64,000 bases of DNA, taken from Tomocerus qinae. Lineage: Eukaryota; Arthropoda; Collembola; Entomobryomorpha; Tomoceridae. The stretch covers positions 82,584,001-82,648,000 of the forward strand of contig CM034546.1 of the NCBI GenBank assembly GCA_020055645.1, read 5' to 3'. The position numbers were made by a program, and so were the translations under genes. The notes under the pieces are model-generated. The model did not search any database. It saw nothing but the letters and a program-made list of their open reading frames with translations, and was not told the origin of the DNA. How positions within the stretch are numbered: the stretch's first letter is position 1; each line of letters opens with the position of its first letter. This document shows, piece by piece, positions 10,004 through 20,549 of this stretch.

Positions 10004-10568
10004 GAATGTTATTGATTCCGACTATACGTGCGGCGGTGTTTCATATAGCAAGATTCCATTGTAGATCCGTAGGAGGACTTCTAGGCTTTCTTTCGGAAGG
10101 TTTTTGATAAATTCATTTGTGATTTGATCCGGACCTAGAGCCTTTTTTATTATTAGCTTCTTTATCGCCCCACTTAGCTCAGCCATCTTTATAATTGAGG
10201 TCTGAATTTTATTTCCTGCATCATGAAAATTAAATTTTTGTATTAGGTTAGAGGCAGAGAATTGATTGTAGAAATCCTCTTAACAAGCCTTACTAATTAA
10301 ATTTTCTGGAGACGGAGATTTTCTGTGGTATTTAACAGACATCCAAAAATCTTCCTTTAATGTTATTTACATCTTGCCTTAATTTGAGTGTGTGTCGTTT
10401 TTTCTTTTCTTTTCTAGTATCCACGTACAGTTTTTTGCTTTCTAAATATACATCTCTTTCTTGGGTCCGCCATTCCGCCGCCACAGACGCTTTCAGATTG
10501 AGATCACAGAGTTTTTTTCAGTTTTTGGCATTCTTTGTCGAACCATGGGGCATTAGAGATAATTTTTT

Positions 10569-11398
10569 AGCTCGCCTGAATTAGGTAGCTTATAGAATCG
10601 CACAGTCTGTCCGTCCGTCCGTCCGTCCGTACCCACTATAACTTTCGAACGCAAAGACGGATATTGACCAAACTAGGCAGAAACAATGTCTAGGGACCAC
10701 TGACGATCCCTATTGATTTTGGGGCTAATCAGTCTATTGGTTGCCGAGATACCGCGCGCTCACATTGTCTTCATTTTGATAGTCAAAGTGAAAAATGGGC
10801 ATTAAAAAGTTCAATATTTCACTCCGCTTCTACCAAATTTAAGATTTTATAGTAAAGCAAATAAAACCGGAAAGTAACTATAAGAGGACGGAAATAAATC
10901 TATTTCGCATTTATATTCAATTTTATAGTCAAAGTTGCATTATTCAAATTTCTATTGATTTTCATTATTAATATTGACCGATTTTGATTCTCTTTAGATT
11001 TTCATAGTCAACATTGTTCAATTTTGATTTTATATTGATTTTCATAGTCAAAATTATTTAATTTTGAATTTTATGTTGATTTTTATAGTCAACATTCATC
11101 AATTTTGACTTTATGTCGATTTTCATAGTCATCATTCATCAATTTTTATTTTCGGTTGATTTTTCAAATAATACAACTTCGCTTTGGTTGCGTTATAATT
11201 GTAATAGTTAAAGATGGCGTCAGTTTTGATATATCCTTATAATATCAATGTCTGAATATTTCATATGTCGTAGCTACATATATAAACACTCGATTCTGAA
11301 AGTTTGATCAAAATCTGTACGTTAGGTTTTGTGTTACGACGGGTGATTACTATTTGTCTACCAAAATGTGTACATGGTAACCTTTACTCAGGCGAGCT
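10569..11398. mobile_element. Non-autonomous element with 11-bp inverted ends
   Basis: The segment begins AGCTCGCCTGA and ends TCAGGCGAGCT, a perfect 11-bp inverted repeat. It interrupts the LINE between the endonuclease and RT. Inside are five GTCC/CCGT repeats (10606-10630), a block CCACTATAACTTTCGAACGCA, and about six loose copies of a motif like TTGATTTTCATAGTCAAA (10900-11160). No ORF is evident and I do not find a clear target duplication. Confidence 0.6.
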
Positions 11399-11577
11399 TC
11401 TGTTACGGCTTGCTGTAGGTTTTTTCTTTGCGAACCATTCTTGCATTTCTATTTCACATTCTAGTCTTTAATTGTATTAACGAATTCCTCGTAGCTGTTA
11501 GTTATGCAGCTTCTTTGTCTCATTTCCTCCTGATATTTGTCAGCAAAATCCGACCTCCAGGTCAGTCGACTCTCTCC

Positions 11578-12036
11578 TTAGTTGTGCTGCTTTATGTCAC
11601 CTACAAATATAGTGATAGGGAAATGAAATGAGCCATGTATGTTTAGAACCTTAAAGTCTAAATTATAACTAAAAATGTTTTTGCTAACTACCATATAATC
11701 AATTACACGTTGGCCATTTTTATTTACAAATGTGAAATTTCCTGGTTGATCACTATTCGTAGTACCATTCATTACACTTAAGCTTAGATCCTCTACAAGA
11801 TTAACTAGGTTTTGTCCATTGGAGTTCATAACTGTGTCACGAGATTGCCTAAGAATTAAATCAGTTACATTATTACTATTACCATAATCTGCAATTCTAG
11901 CATTAAAGTCTCCACCTATTATAATTGGAATATTGACTTGACGAATCTGCTGAAATAGATCTGGAAGGAACCAGAATAGAATTACGTCTTCAGGATAATT
12001 AATTACAACAATTTTAAACCTATAAGGATCATTTAA
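11578..12036 (-). pseudogene. LINE endonuclease domain, 5'-truncated
   Basis: C-terminal two-thirds of an apurinic-like endonuclease. The DFNAR motif (Asp and Asn in the active site) lies near 11890 and the DYM...S motif near 11700. The frame is open from about 12036 to 11590 except near the 11590 end. The N-terminal catalytic Asn/Glu blocks are missing because of truncation. Confidence 0.75.
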
Positions 12037-12153
12037 GTGTTAATTAACTGTTGATAAGATTGTAATTATAAGTTTTTACTAGTTTTAAGGTGACACCTTG
12101 GGTAACCTTCGTTATGCTAAAAATTTAACAGTGTAATTGCCAATATTACCAAT

Positions 12154-12500
12154 ATGGCTACTTTTTGCAACGCAGCTGAAATACCAGAGGATTCAGGAAT
12201 GTTGGTTCAATTCTTGGACTACACCCACTTCATTTCCGATGTCCGTCGAACCACAATCCCTGACCACATCAAATATGAATTAGTCAATATGGTTAGAATA
12301 ATATGGCATATGTATATGGCATATGTATAATATGGCATATATACGACCCGAAACAAGTTTCTACCGAAGCTTCTTTAGCCAGACCAGTATTGCCAGCTTA
12401 TAACTTCCATCCAGAACTGTTTGTAAGGAAAATGTTTATTGAAGCTACCCTGTCTACTACACAGTTGCCAACTCAACTGCCTACTGAGTTACCACAGTAG
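12154..12500 (+). CDS. Unrecognised small ORF A, frame disturbed by a short repeat
   Basis: From the ATG at 12154 an open frame of about 45 codons runs into a stretch with three copies of ATATGGCATATGTAT (about 12297-12345), hits a stop, and a second frame then continues to the TAG at 12498-12500. The coding-like character on both sides and the repeat between suggest one roughly 115-residue protein into which a short duplication has been inserted. I recognise no family. It is followed 48 bp later by ORF B on the same strand. Confidence 0.35.
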
Positions 12501-12546
12501 GCAGCACTTGTCACACGAGTTACCCGAATTAACTTCGACAACTGTC

Positions 12547-13158
12547 ATGAGCACTCGGTATCCATTTAAAGAAATAGGTTTTCACTGCCGGGAAGCAATT
12601 TTTATCTTGAGATCCCGCTTGGCAGGCAAAAAGTATAGTAATGATTATGGACAAAGTTTGACCATGATCAATGCACAACTTATCAGTCAGTACGACAAGA
12701 CGGCAGCTATCCTTACAAAGATGATAAAAGAGGTTTCTGCTAAAAATTGTCCTGCAGTACCTACAACAGTGACACATGAGTTGGCCCCACATTTTGCCGA
12801 CTTAAAAAAGGCTTTCATTACCGTAGGTTACTTTACAGTAAAAAAGGTCCCAACAGGTAGCAAACCCCAATCTTCGGTCCCTACTTCTCAACCACCTCCT
12901 AGACCTCAGTCTAGTAGCAGATCTCCTTCTTCCACTAAAAATTCCGAAATCAGTCAAATCTATGACTTGCTCTATCTAGATCATGGAGGTCATTTTACCA
13001 CTACCACGGGCACTAGTAGCCCAATTACTTCGTCCTCTTTATATAGCTCGCCTATATCATTATCCTCTGCCACGCCTTCAGTACCGGCACCAGAAAATAT
13101 CCAGGCAATGGACGATAATGAGGAGAATGTGGGTTCTCTAATGAACTCTTTCGTTTGA
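12547..13158 (+). CDS. Unrecognised ORF B with Ser/Pro-rich tail
   Basis: An open frame continues upstream to 12439, but the ATG at 12547 (MSTRYPFKEIGFH) is a better start because ORF A overlaps the earlier part. The product would be about 203 residues: a mixed, mostly helical-looking N-terminal 110 residues and then a Pro/Ser/Thr-rich low-complexity region with SQPPPRPQSSS, ending in an acidic segment (MDDNEEN). No catalytic motif is visible. The codon use is unlike the repeats nearby. Confidence 0.4.
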   Translation: MSTRYPFKEIGFHCREAIFILRSRLAGKKYSNDYGQSLTMINAQLISQYDKTAAILTKMIKEVSAKNCPAVPTTVTHELAPHFADLKKAFITVGYFTVKKVPTGSKPQSSVPTSQPPPRPQSSSRSPSSTKNSEISQIYDLLYLDHGGHFTTTTGTSSPITSSSLYSSPISLSSATPSVPAPENIQAMDDNEENVGSLMNSFV

Positions 13159-13629
13159 TTCAATTCCCCAAAAACCATTTGTAAGGTACTGTTTTCCCTA
13201 CAAATGTTAAACTTCATTGATGGCAGAACATAATGATAACAGTAATAATTCAACCCAATGAAATAGTAAGGAAATCCAAGCAGATATATATAATAATTGA
13301 TTGATTCGATACCATAACCATATATTATTTACGCTAGTGAAATGAGATTACTTTTAACAAACTTACTTTAGTGAATAGCTAAATAACGGTTGTTTCCGGA
13401 TTTTTATTTAGTATAGTAGAATGTAAATATCAGCTAAGTTTATAATATATCACACAGGATCAGTTCTGTCTAAAATACTGAATTAGAGTCGCAATGATCA
13501 AACCAATTTTAATCAATTTATATAGCATAGAAATCATAAAAACCGTCACCATCTTTCAAACTTTTCTTGCTTGCTTTAAAAATTACCCGTTATCATTCTA
13601 CCATTAAAACCCTTTGCTCTGTAGGCACT

Positions 13630-13865
13630 ATGGAAATCGGATTTGATGTTCCAATGTTGGACGCAGCCACCCAATCTGCCCTTAATTCTACAAACATAAC
13701 TCCAGCGATAGAAGGCGTCATAGTGCAGATGCCAGAGCCAATGGTCACCGAACTGACCAGCTTGGCCAATTTTTCTACACAACTTAATTTTCCAGATTAC
13801 TGGAAAATTTTTTAAATAGCTTAAATGATGCGTATTTTAGAGGATGGGATCCTCATAATTACTGA
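13630..13865 (+). CDS. Unrecognised ORF C, possible frameshift near its end
   Basis: The ATG at 13630 opens a frame that stops at 13813-13815 in a run of six T. In the neighbouring frame, coding-like sequence continues to a TGA at 13863-13865, so a one-base change in the T run may have shortened it. It would encode about 78 residues, with no family I recognise. Confidence 0.3.
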
Positions 13866-14010
13866 TTATGACGCATACTATAAACAATTGACAGTATTCC
13901 GTTATTTTCACAGGACCTTAGTAGTTAATAATATCTTAGCTGATTATACCCTTGAAGAGTTCCATCAGCTTCACCTAGGGGGTAGAAGTATGATTCTACG
14001 TAATAAATAG
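13825..14010 (+). CDS. Unrecognised ORF D overlapping ORF C
   Basis: A 61-residue frame starting with two ATGs at 13825, rich in aromatic residues (YDAYYKQLTVFRYFHR). It overlaps the presumed end of ORF C by about 40 bp. No family recognised. It may be the remainder of a single longer protein. Confidence 0.25.
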   Translation: MMRILEDGILIITDYDAYYKQLTVFRYFHRTLVVNNILADYTLEEFHQLHLGGRSMILRNK

Positions 14011-14011
14011 T

Positions 14012-14275
14012 ATGATAAAAATATTATGTATAAGGTACAATGACACCTGCATGCAAATGGTGAATCAAAGGTACCTACATTGTATTAAATGCCGAAGTGT
14101 ACCAACAGACACACTTCAGTTCCTGCATGAAATGCTATTCATTGCGAACGTTGCAGATTCTCCGAGTATGCAACGTTTGCATGGAATTTTAGTATTGAAA
14201 TCTATGAATCAGGGTATGCAGAATGCCAAGCATCACTTCATGCCCTGCATATATAAACAAAGTATTACAATGTAG
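14012..14275 (+). CDS. Unrecognised ORF E
   Basis: An 87-residue frame whose ATG at 14012 lies one base after the stop of ORF D. It contains several cysteines and histidines but no regular spacing. A possible polyadenylation signal (GAAATAAAG) follows at about 14329-14337. Confidence 0.25.
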   Translation: MIKILCIRYNDTCMQMVNQRYLHCIKCRSVPTDTLQFLHEMLFIANVADSPSMQRLHGILVLKSMNQGMQNAKHHFMPCIYKQSITM

Positions 14276-14343
14276 AAGCCTTTGCTCTTCTACACTATGT
14301 ATCTCGTCTGTTCACATTATTCTTATCTGAAATAAAGTCTAGA

Positions 14344-15484
14344 CTGTTTGTCTTGTTTTAAATCTGCCAAAGTGTCATTCAATCCACACTCACTCATTTA
14401 ATAAGTAAAATCTACATCTTCGCTAAATTTCTTACATCTTATATTCTACAGACGTAAACTAAGGGTCATTTAAAATCTTCCAGCATAAGCAGTTAATAAA
14501 TGTAATTAAAGCAGTTATTATTACATTTAAACATGTATAATATTACTCTCTCATTTTAAACTTTTCTCTGTAGTTAATTGTAAAATTCCGCACTAAAACG
14601 TTTATATCTCCAGATTGGACCAATATGTTTGAAATATTCTTTCGGAGCCAAATGCAGAGGATTGTAGACGATCTGTTTCCTAGTTTAAACTTTAAACTTT
14701 CTACGCTGCCTAGGTGCTGCACAACTGTACTGAAAACTGATTCTTTACACTCATACATTCAACATCAGTGCAGCGCGAATAAGAGCAGCATAAGAAATTA
14801 ATCTATGCAATATGAGGATAAAAGATGATATTCTTCCTGTAAAAGTGCAGATTTTATGCTATCTGTGTGTTAAAGTTTCATTTCCCACTAATTTTTTTCT
14901 ATTTCCCATTTTCCCACCCACTTGGCCTTTTTGTTTCCCACATTTCCCACTGGGAAATGGGAAATGTCCCATTTCTTTCATTTCCCACTCGAAACTATGA
15001 TGATGAATGGTGAGTGGTGATCAAATGGAAATGATTAGCGAAAGGGGACATTTCGTAATGTTCGTATTATTAAATAACATTTCAGAACTTCTAATCCAAA
15101 TTCGTTCTTCTATGTCGACAAACTTATTTAACATTTTTTAGTAGAGCTGGGCTTACTTTTTTTTACTACCCCTTTGATTCCTTTACACCTTTGTAGATTA
15201 AATGACAATAGTGGGAGTCACTATTTATTCTTTAAAAATATTTAGTCGTAAGTTGTAATCATGGGATTTGTACGTTTTTCCGACACCCCACGGGGAATCT
15301 TATTTTTTATTTTAAAAGAGAGCTTTTTGGTAATTTGAGGGAGTTAAATAGAGTCTTTCATTTTTCCCTGAATTTAATGCTATATACGATGTACCATTAT
15401 TATTTGGTGACCATTTTTCTAACCATTGTAGAAAATAAAAGTAAGGGTAATATGTGGGACTTTTTTCATTTTTTCCCACTTCAG
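14344..15484. other. Intergenic or intronic, no gene seen
   Basis: AT-rich sequence without convincing coding potential. It holds repeated TTTCCCA motifs at 14880-14990, including the palindrome CATTTCCCACTGGGAAATG at 14941-14959. The right end is a pyrimidine-rich tract ending in CAG at 15484, read as a splice acceptor. Confidence 0.45.
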
Positions 15485-15658
15485 GAAGGAAACGAAGAAG
15501 TAACCAGTTTCGTTGAATGGACCTTTGAGGGAGATACAATCACTCAAACAACGTCCAAACCAATCGCCGACTACATTAAGGAAGACGTCAACAACGATGT
15601 TATTGCTATTGCTAATGAAAACAATAATGAAAATGTATATATAGGTATATCAATTTAA
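15485..15658 (+). CDS. Probable 3'-terminal exon of an unrecognised gene
   Basis: A strong acceptor (TTTTTTCCCACTTCAG) precedes an open frame of 58 codons ending with TAA at 15656-15658, followed 14 bp later by AATAAA (15673-15678). The peptide is acidic (EGNEEVTSFVEWTFEGD, later KEDVNNDV, NENNNENV) with no motif I recognise. Acceptor, coding content and polyadenylation signal together argue for a host or transposon terminal exon. The upstream exons are not identified; they could include the ORFs at 12-14 kb, but nothing shows this directly. Confidence 0.45.
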   Translation, partial: EGNEEVTSFVEWTFEGDTITQTTSKPIADYIKEDVNNDVIAIANENNNENVYIGISI

Positions 15659-15705
15659 ATACACTTTGTATTAATAAAGTTAACAATTACCTAATGGGTT
15701 GGGAT

Positions 15706-16303
15706 CAGTGTACAAAATTACCACTTTTTAGCCTTTTTTACCATCACAGTGGTAAAAATGCACTTTATGGTAAAAATGCATTTAATGGTAAAAATGGTAA
15801 ATTTTAGCGATTGATTAGACAGCTGAGTACAGTTACACTAGACTTCCTAAAATATAAGTTTTAAAACTTTATTTTGTATGAAATATTTCCAATTAGCCCC
15901 TTTATAAATTAAATTAATCCTATTTATTTGATTGTACACCAAAAGTTATAAAATAATGAAGAAAGAAAGATTGTATATGGTATAGACCATTTAAAATTGA
16001 TGCTAATTTAATTGAAATTAATTTCTTAATCGGGAAAGGTTGTTAGCGCCCCCATTGGTTGAATCCTACTCTGATTGATGAACACTAATCAATTTGTGAC
16101 AACAATGATCATCTACTAAGCTATTTCATACTTTGGCACCGAAATTTATTCAAAATTCAAACACGAAATTTAAATGAAACTATTTTTTACCATTTTTACC
16201 ATTAATACCACTTACCACTACTTTTTAGGTAGTGGTATTTAACGTTAAATACCATTAAAAACCGTTTACCACTGGTAAGTGGTAAATGGTATTTTGTACA
16301 CTG
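15706..16303. mobile_element. hAT-type MITE with 8-bp target duplication
   Basis: The element begins CAGTGTACAAAAT and ends ATTTTGTACACTG, a perfect inverted end of 13 bp. It is flanked by direct repeats GTTGGGAT (15698-15705 and 16304-16311). Near each end are repeated GGTAAAAATG / TACCATT motifs. CA...TG ends and an 8-bp duplication are hAT characters. It landed just behind the polyadenylation signal of the exon at 15485-15658. Confidence 0.88.
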
Positions 16304-16311
16304 GTTGGGAT

Positions 16312-16907
16312 GTTTTCGAATTTTTTTTATTACTGTGATGGATGGCCTGCTAAATTTCTATTGAGTGCTAGATGCCCCTTAGCTGGGTTCACTAGTAAAT
16401 AATAAATTGCAATACGGCCTTGTTTCGTTTTTGAAAAAATTTTCAGGTTGTCATAGATTTCGCAAATTTCTCCACTATTACCTTTCAAAATTTGTAAGCC
16501 TGTTTTCAAGTTTCCTTTATTTATTCTTGAACTATATAGTTATTGATAAACTGCCTCCGATGCAGATGTCACATTCGCTATTATTTTACTGCATTGACAG
16601 TTGCAAACACATAATTTTACTCAACCTATAATAGCAATAACCAGTGGCGACTCTAGGATTTGCGAGGCCCTCTAACAAACTCACAAATTATTATGCAATT
16701 ACTGAGTCAACATACGTGGTATGAAAGTCTCTGTTCCTTTGCCAACCTGCTAACATTTTAATACATTTTGCTAAAATTACAAAAAGTCTGTTTTTGGCGC
16801 CAAAATAAAACGAAATGTCTATTGCCAAAACTAGAAATAAATGGGGCAAGAGAACTAAGAAAGTCATCATTGATTTTTATTGACAATTCAAACAACTTTT
16901 TATTTCG
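16312..16907. other. No gene or repeat recognised
   Basis: AT-rich sequence with a short open frame at 16407-16631 that has no supporting features. It ends at the target duplication of the large foldback element. Confidence 0.4.
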
Positions 16908-16916
16908 CTAACTAAT

Positions 16917-18402
16917 GGGTACTAGAAATTAGCTTACGCCGAATAGAATATAGCACACGCCGAAGTGGAAAATAGCCGAAGCCGAAGTAAAATTTTAGCC
17001 CACGCCGAATAGAAGTTAGCCTACACCGATGCATCTGCGCCGAAGCCGAAGGAAAATAGCCGAAGCCGAAGTAGAAAATAGCATAGCATAAGTTGGTTGA
17101 AATTGGCCAACGCCGAATGGAAAATAGCCGACGCCGAAGCAAAAGTGAAAAGTTGTCGGCGCCGAAGTAAAAATATACCTGCCGACGCCGAATAGAACAC
17201 AGCCGACGCCGAAGTGGAAAATAGCCGAAGCCGAAGTGGAATTTAGCCGAAGGTGAATAGAAATTAGCCGACGCCGACGTTGAAATTAGCCGAAACCGAC
17301 GTGGAAAATTACCGAAGCCTAAGTGGAAATTGGCATACGCCGATGCCGAAGCATAAATTGCCGAAGTTGTGGTGTAAATTTCACCGCCGAAGCCGAATAG
17401 AACACAGCCGACGCCGAAGTGGAAAATAGCCGAAGCCGACGTGGAAGTCAGCCGAAGCCGAATAGAAATTAGCCGACGCCGACGTGGAAATTGGCCGAAG
17501 CCGAAAATAGCCGAAGCCGAAGTAGAAAATAGCATAGCATAAGTTGGTTGAAATTGGCCAACGCCGAATGGAAAATAGCCGACGCCGAAGCAAAAGTGAA
17601 AAGTTGTCGGCGCCGAAGTAAAAATATACCTGCCGACGCCGAATAGAACACAGCCGACGCCGAAGTGGAAAATAGCCGAAGCCGAAGTGGAATTTAGCCG
17701 AAGGTGAATAGAAATTAGCCGACGCCGACGTTGAAATTAGCCGAAACCGACGTGGAAAATTACCGAAGCCTAAGTGGAAATTGGCATACGCCGATGCCGA
17801 AGCATAAATTGCCGAAGTTGTGGTGTAAATTTCACCGCCGAAGCCGAATAGAACACAGCCGACGCCGAAGTGGAAAATAGCCGAAGCCGACGTGGAAGTC
17901 AGCCGAAGCCGAATAGAAATTAGCCGACGCCGACGTGGAAATTGGCCGAAGCCGAAAATCGCCGAAGCCTAAGTGGAAATTGGCATACGCCGATGCATAA
18001 ATTCCAGAAGTTGGGACGTAAATGTAACGGCCGACGCCGAATAGAACACAGCCGACGCCGAAGTGGAAAATAGCCGAAACCGAATAGAAATTAGCCGGCG
18101 CCGACGTGGAAAATAGCCGAAGCCGAAGTGGAAAATCACCGAAGCCGAAGTGGAAATCAGCCGAAGCCGAAATAATATATCTGTGATCCTACAAAATCAT
18201 ATGTAATGTCAGTATATACATGTAGTATGCATGTATGCATGGCTGTTTTGAGGAGGGAGTTTTGCGTTACGTAATATGTGCAGGTTCCCTAGGCTCGAGC
18301 CGTGCACGAAGTACACGCCCGTTTTTACCAGCTTCTCGTCCCATTGTGGGCTCTCCTACCACACATAGTTACATACGTAGATATAATATAGGCTGGTAAA
18401 TT
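16917..18402 (+). repeat. Left arm of FB1, with 451-bp internal duplication
   Basis: The arm is built of GCCGAAGCCGAAGTGGAAAT-like units and then a non-repetitive inner part (about 18170-18402). The block containing GCATAGCATAAGTTGG occurs at 17081 and again at 17532, so a 451-bp segment is tandemly duplicated here but single in the right arm. Minus-strand open frames in the arm are by-products. Confidence 0.9.
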
Positions 18403-18714
18403 GCCTCTAGGCATTAAGCTTAATGCCTGAATTTACTTATTGCCGTTAACATATACTAGAAATAGGCACGTTCTCCGAACGGGAAAAATGGGTAACCCTT
18501 TGCCTTGCTTGCTTCATTGCTACAACATTCAACGCACGGGGAACCAAACACAATACTTATCGAATCAACATAATAATTGTGAACCAAATTCAGCATCATT
18601 TAACTAAACAGCGAAATTAAAGTTTGAAGTCCTTTCTTCAGCGCCTGATTTTTATTATATCATTAATATTATATGGACATAACATATAATTTTAAATCCC
18701 CCCGTCAATTTACA

Positions 18715-19640
18715 TCACCCCGCGTCATTTTACAGTACCACATCATTGTAAATAGACGTCATTTTACATAACCCCATCATTGTAAATAGACGTCATTTTA
18801 AATAACCCTATCATTTTAAATATCCCCGTCATTTAAAATAGACGTCATTGCAAATGACCCCGCCATTTAAAATAGACGTCATTGCAAATGACCCCGTCAT
18901 TTTAAATAGACGTCATTGTAAATGACCCCGCCATTTAATTTAAACAGACGTCATTGTAAATGACCCCGCCATTTAAAATAGACGTCATTGCAAATGACCC
19001 CGTCATTTTAAATAGACGTCATTGTAAATGACCCCGCCATTTAATTTAAACAGACGTCATTGCAAATGACCCCGTCATTTTAAATAGACGTCATTGTAAA
19101 TGACCCCGCCATTTAATTTAAACAGACGTCATTGTAAATGACCCCGCCATTTATTTTAAACAGACGTCATTGTAAATGACCCCGTGATTTTAAATAGACG
19201 TCATTGTAAATGACCCCGTGATTTTAAATAGACGTCATTTAAATGACCCCGTGATTTTAAACAGACGTCATTGTAAATGACCCCGCCATTTATTTTAAAT
19301 AGACGTCATTGTAAATGACCCCGTCATTTTAAATAGACGTCATTTAAATGACCCCGTGATTTTAAACAGACGTCATTTAAATGACCCCGTGATTTTAAAC
19401 AGACGTCATTGTAAATGACCCCGCCATTTAATCTAAATAGACGTCATTGTAAATGACCCCGTGATTTTAAATAGACGTCATTGTAAATGACCCCGTCATT
19501 TTAAATAGACGTCATGGCAAATTACCCCACATTTTAAATAAGTGTCATTGTAAATGACCCCACATTTTAAATAAGTGTCATTGTAAATGACCCCACATTT
19601 TAAATAGATATCCTTTTAAATAACCCCGTTGTTTTAAATA
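18715..19640. repeat. Array of GACGTCATT-containing units in Helitron B
   Basis: Units of roughly 30-40 bp of the form AGACGTCATTGTAAATGACC plus CCGTCATTTTAAAT, repeated more than twenty times with small length variants. Each holds GACGTCA, seven of eight bases of the CRE/ATF site TGACGTCA, and the small palindrome GTCATTGTAAATGAC. Confidence 0.9.
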
Positions 19641-19950
19641 ATTTTGTCGATTAAAATCATCCCTTCATTTTGAATAAGCCCGTTGTTTTAAATCTATAAA
19701 CGCCATTTTAAATAATTTCTTTATTTTAAATATTCCTGTCATCTTAAATATTCACGTCATTTTCACCTCTTCATTTTAAGTAGATTTATTATTTTAATTA
19801 GCTATTATTGTTTTAATCGTCCTCGTTGTTTCTATCTATTTTCTACCTACCCCGTTACAATTATTAACCAATCCTATGTCCAGTCAAGTCAACCTATACA
19901 ATCCACAACCAAATAATACTGACTAAATAAACCTTGCCTTGCTATTAATA

Positions 19951-19982
19951 GTTTGACTCCGCTGTGCACAGCGGAGTCAAAC
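19951..19982. repeat. 32-bp perfect palindrome
   Basis: The arm GTTTGACTCCGCTGTG is followed immediately by its exact reverse complement with no spacer. It lies in Helitron B between the GACGTC array and the 5' end and is absent from the homologous part of Helitron C. Confidence 0.9.
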
Positions 19983-20549
19983 ATCATTCAAATGCGGCCA
20001 ACTGACATACATCAAAAATCAATTCGAAAATATAAGTAGAGAATTGCATGGTTAAGCTGAAGCCCCGCCAGATAGCCTCTCAGATTTAATTGTCCTCACA
20101 GACCCTATTCAACACCTCTACGTGCTGCGGTCGCTCGTTAGAGGTGAAAGGAACACTAATCCCTTTACATGGCGGAGGCCTGTTTGCTTAAAGAGTAGGA
20201 TTTTGTCAAATTTTTGAAATTCACTGGCAAAATATTTTCTACTAAAAAATAAAAAACTGGAGTGGCTACCGTCTTCATCATTAAGTCGAGTAGGTCAGGA
20301 AGAAATTTGGTAAAGATCGGATGAAAACTGTAGGAGGAGTATTTGAACAAAGCGTGACAGATCGGAGCGTTTTCTCCCACTCCTTCAATGTTAAAATTCG
20401 AAATTCAAAAAATCGTTAAACGATTTCTATGAAAGATATCGTTTTGAAACTCGAAATTTGGGGTTCTGACTATGATGTACCCATCCAGTAAAAATTTGAA
20501 AGTCGTATCTTGATGTTAAAGGACGTTTGTGCAGCTATTATTATATAGA

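Larger units (their letters stand above)
9044..12036 (-). mobile_element. LINE-1 in this window, 5' segment (EN and RT)
   Basis: Continuing the element at 5924-6627, the minus strand encodes an endonuclease/exonuclease/phosphatase-type endonuclease (GGDFNARIADYG near 11890, RVIDYMVVSKN near 11700) and then a reverse transcriptase (QAGFRKGRGCEDHIFTL near 9830-9870, IADGLPQGETLS near 9580, catalytic YADD at 9449-9460). The 5' side stops within the endonuclease near 12036, so the copy is 5'-truncated. Several stops and frameshifts occur, and a foreign element with inverted ends sits at 10569-11398. Confidence 0.85.
18456..20549 (-). mobile_element. Helitron B, non-autonomous
   Basis: On the minus strand the 3' end reads CCCGTTC-GGA-GAACGTG, seven bases, then CTAG, next to T. 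The 5' end reads TCTATATAATAATAGC, with the canonical TC. Host A lies at 18455. The interior carries a tandem array of units with AGACGTCATT and AATGACCCCG. No Rep/helicase is encoded. The next Helitron begins at 20550 without any spacer. Confidence 0.88.

Noticed and set aside
16912-17651. Minus-strand ORF of 207 residues in the foldback arm
   Set aside because: It reads through the GCCGAAGCC tandem units; the same peptide segments recur with the repeats and the other arm gives mirrored frames.
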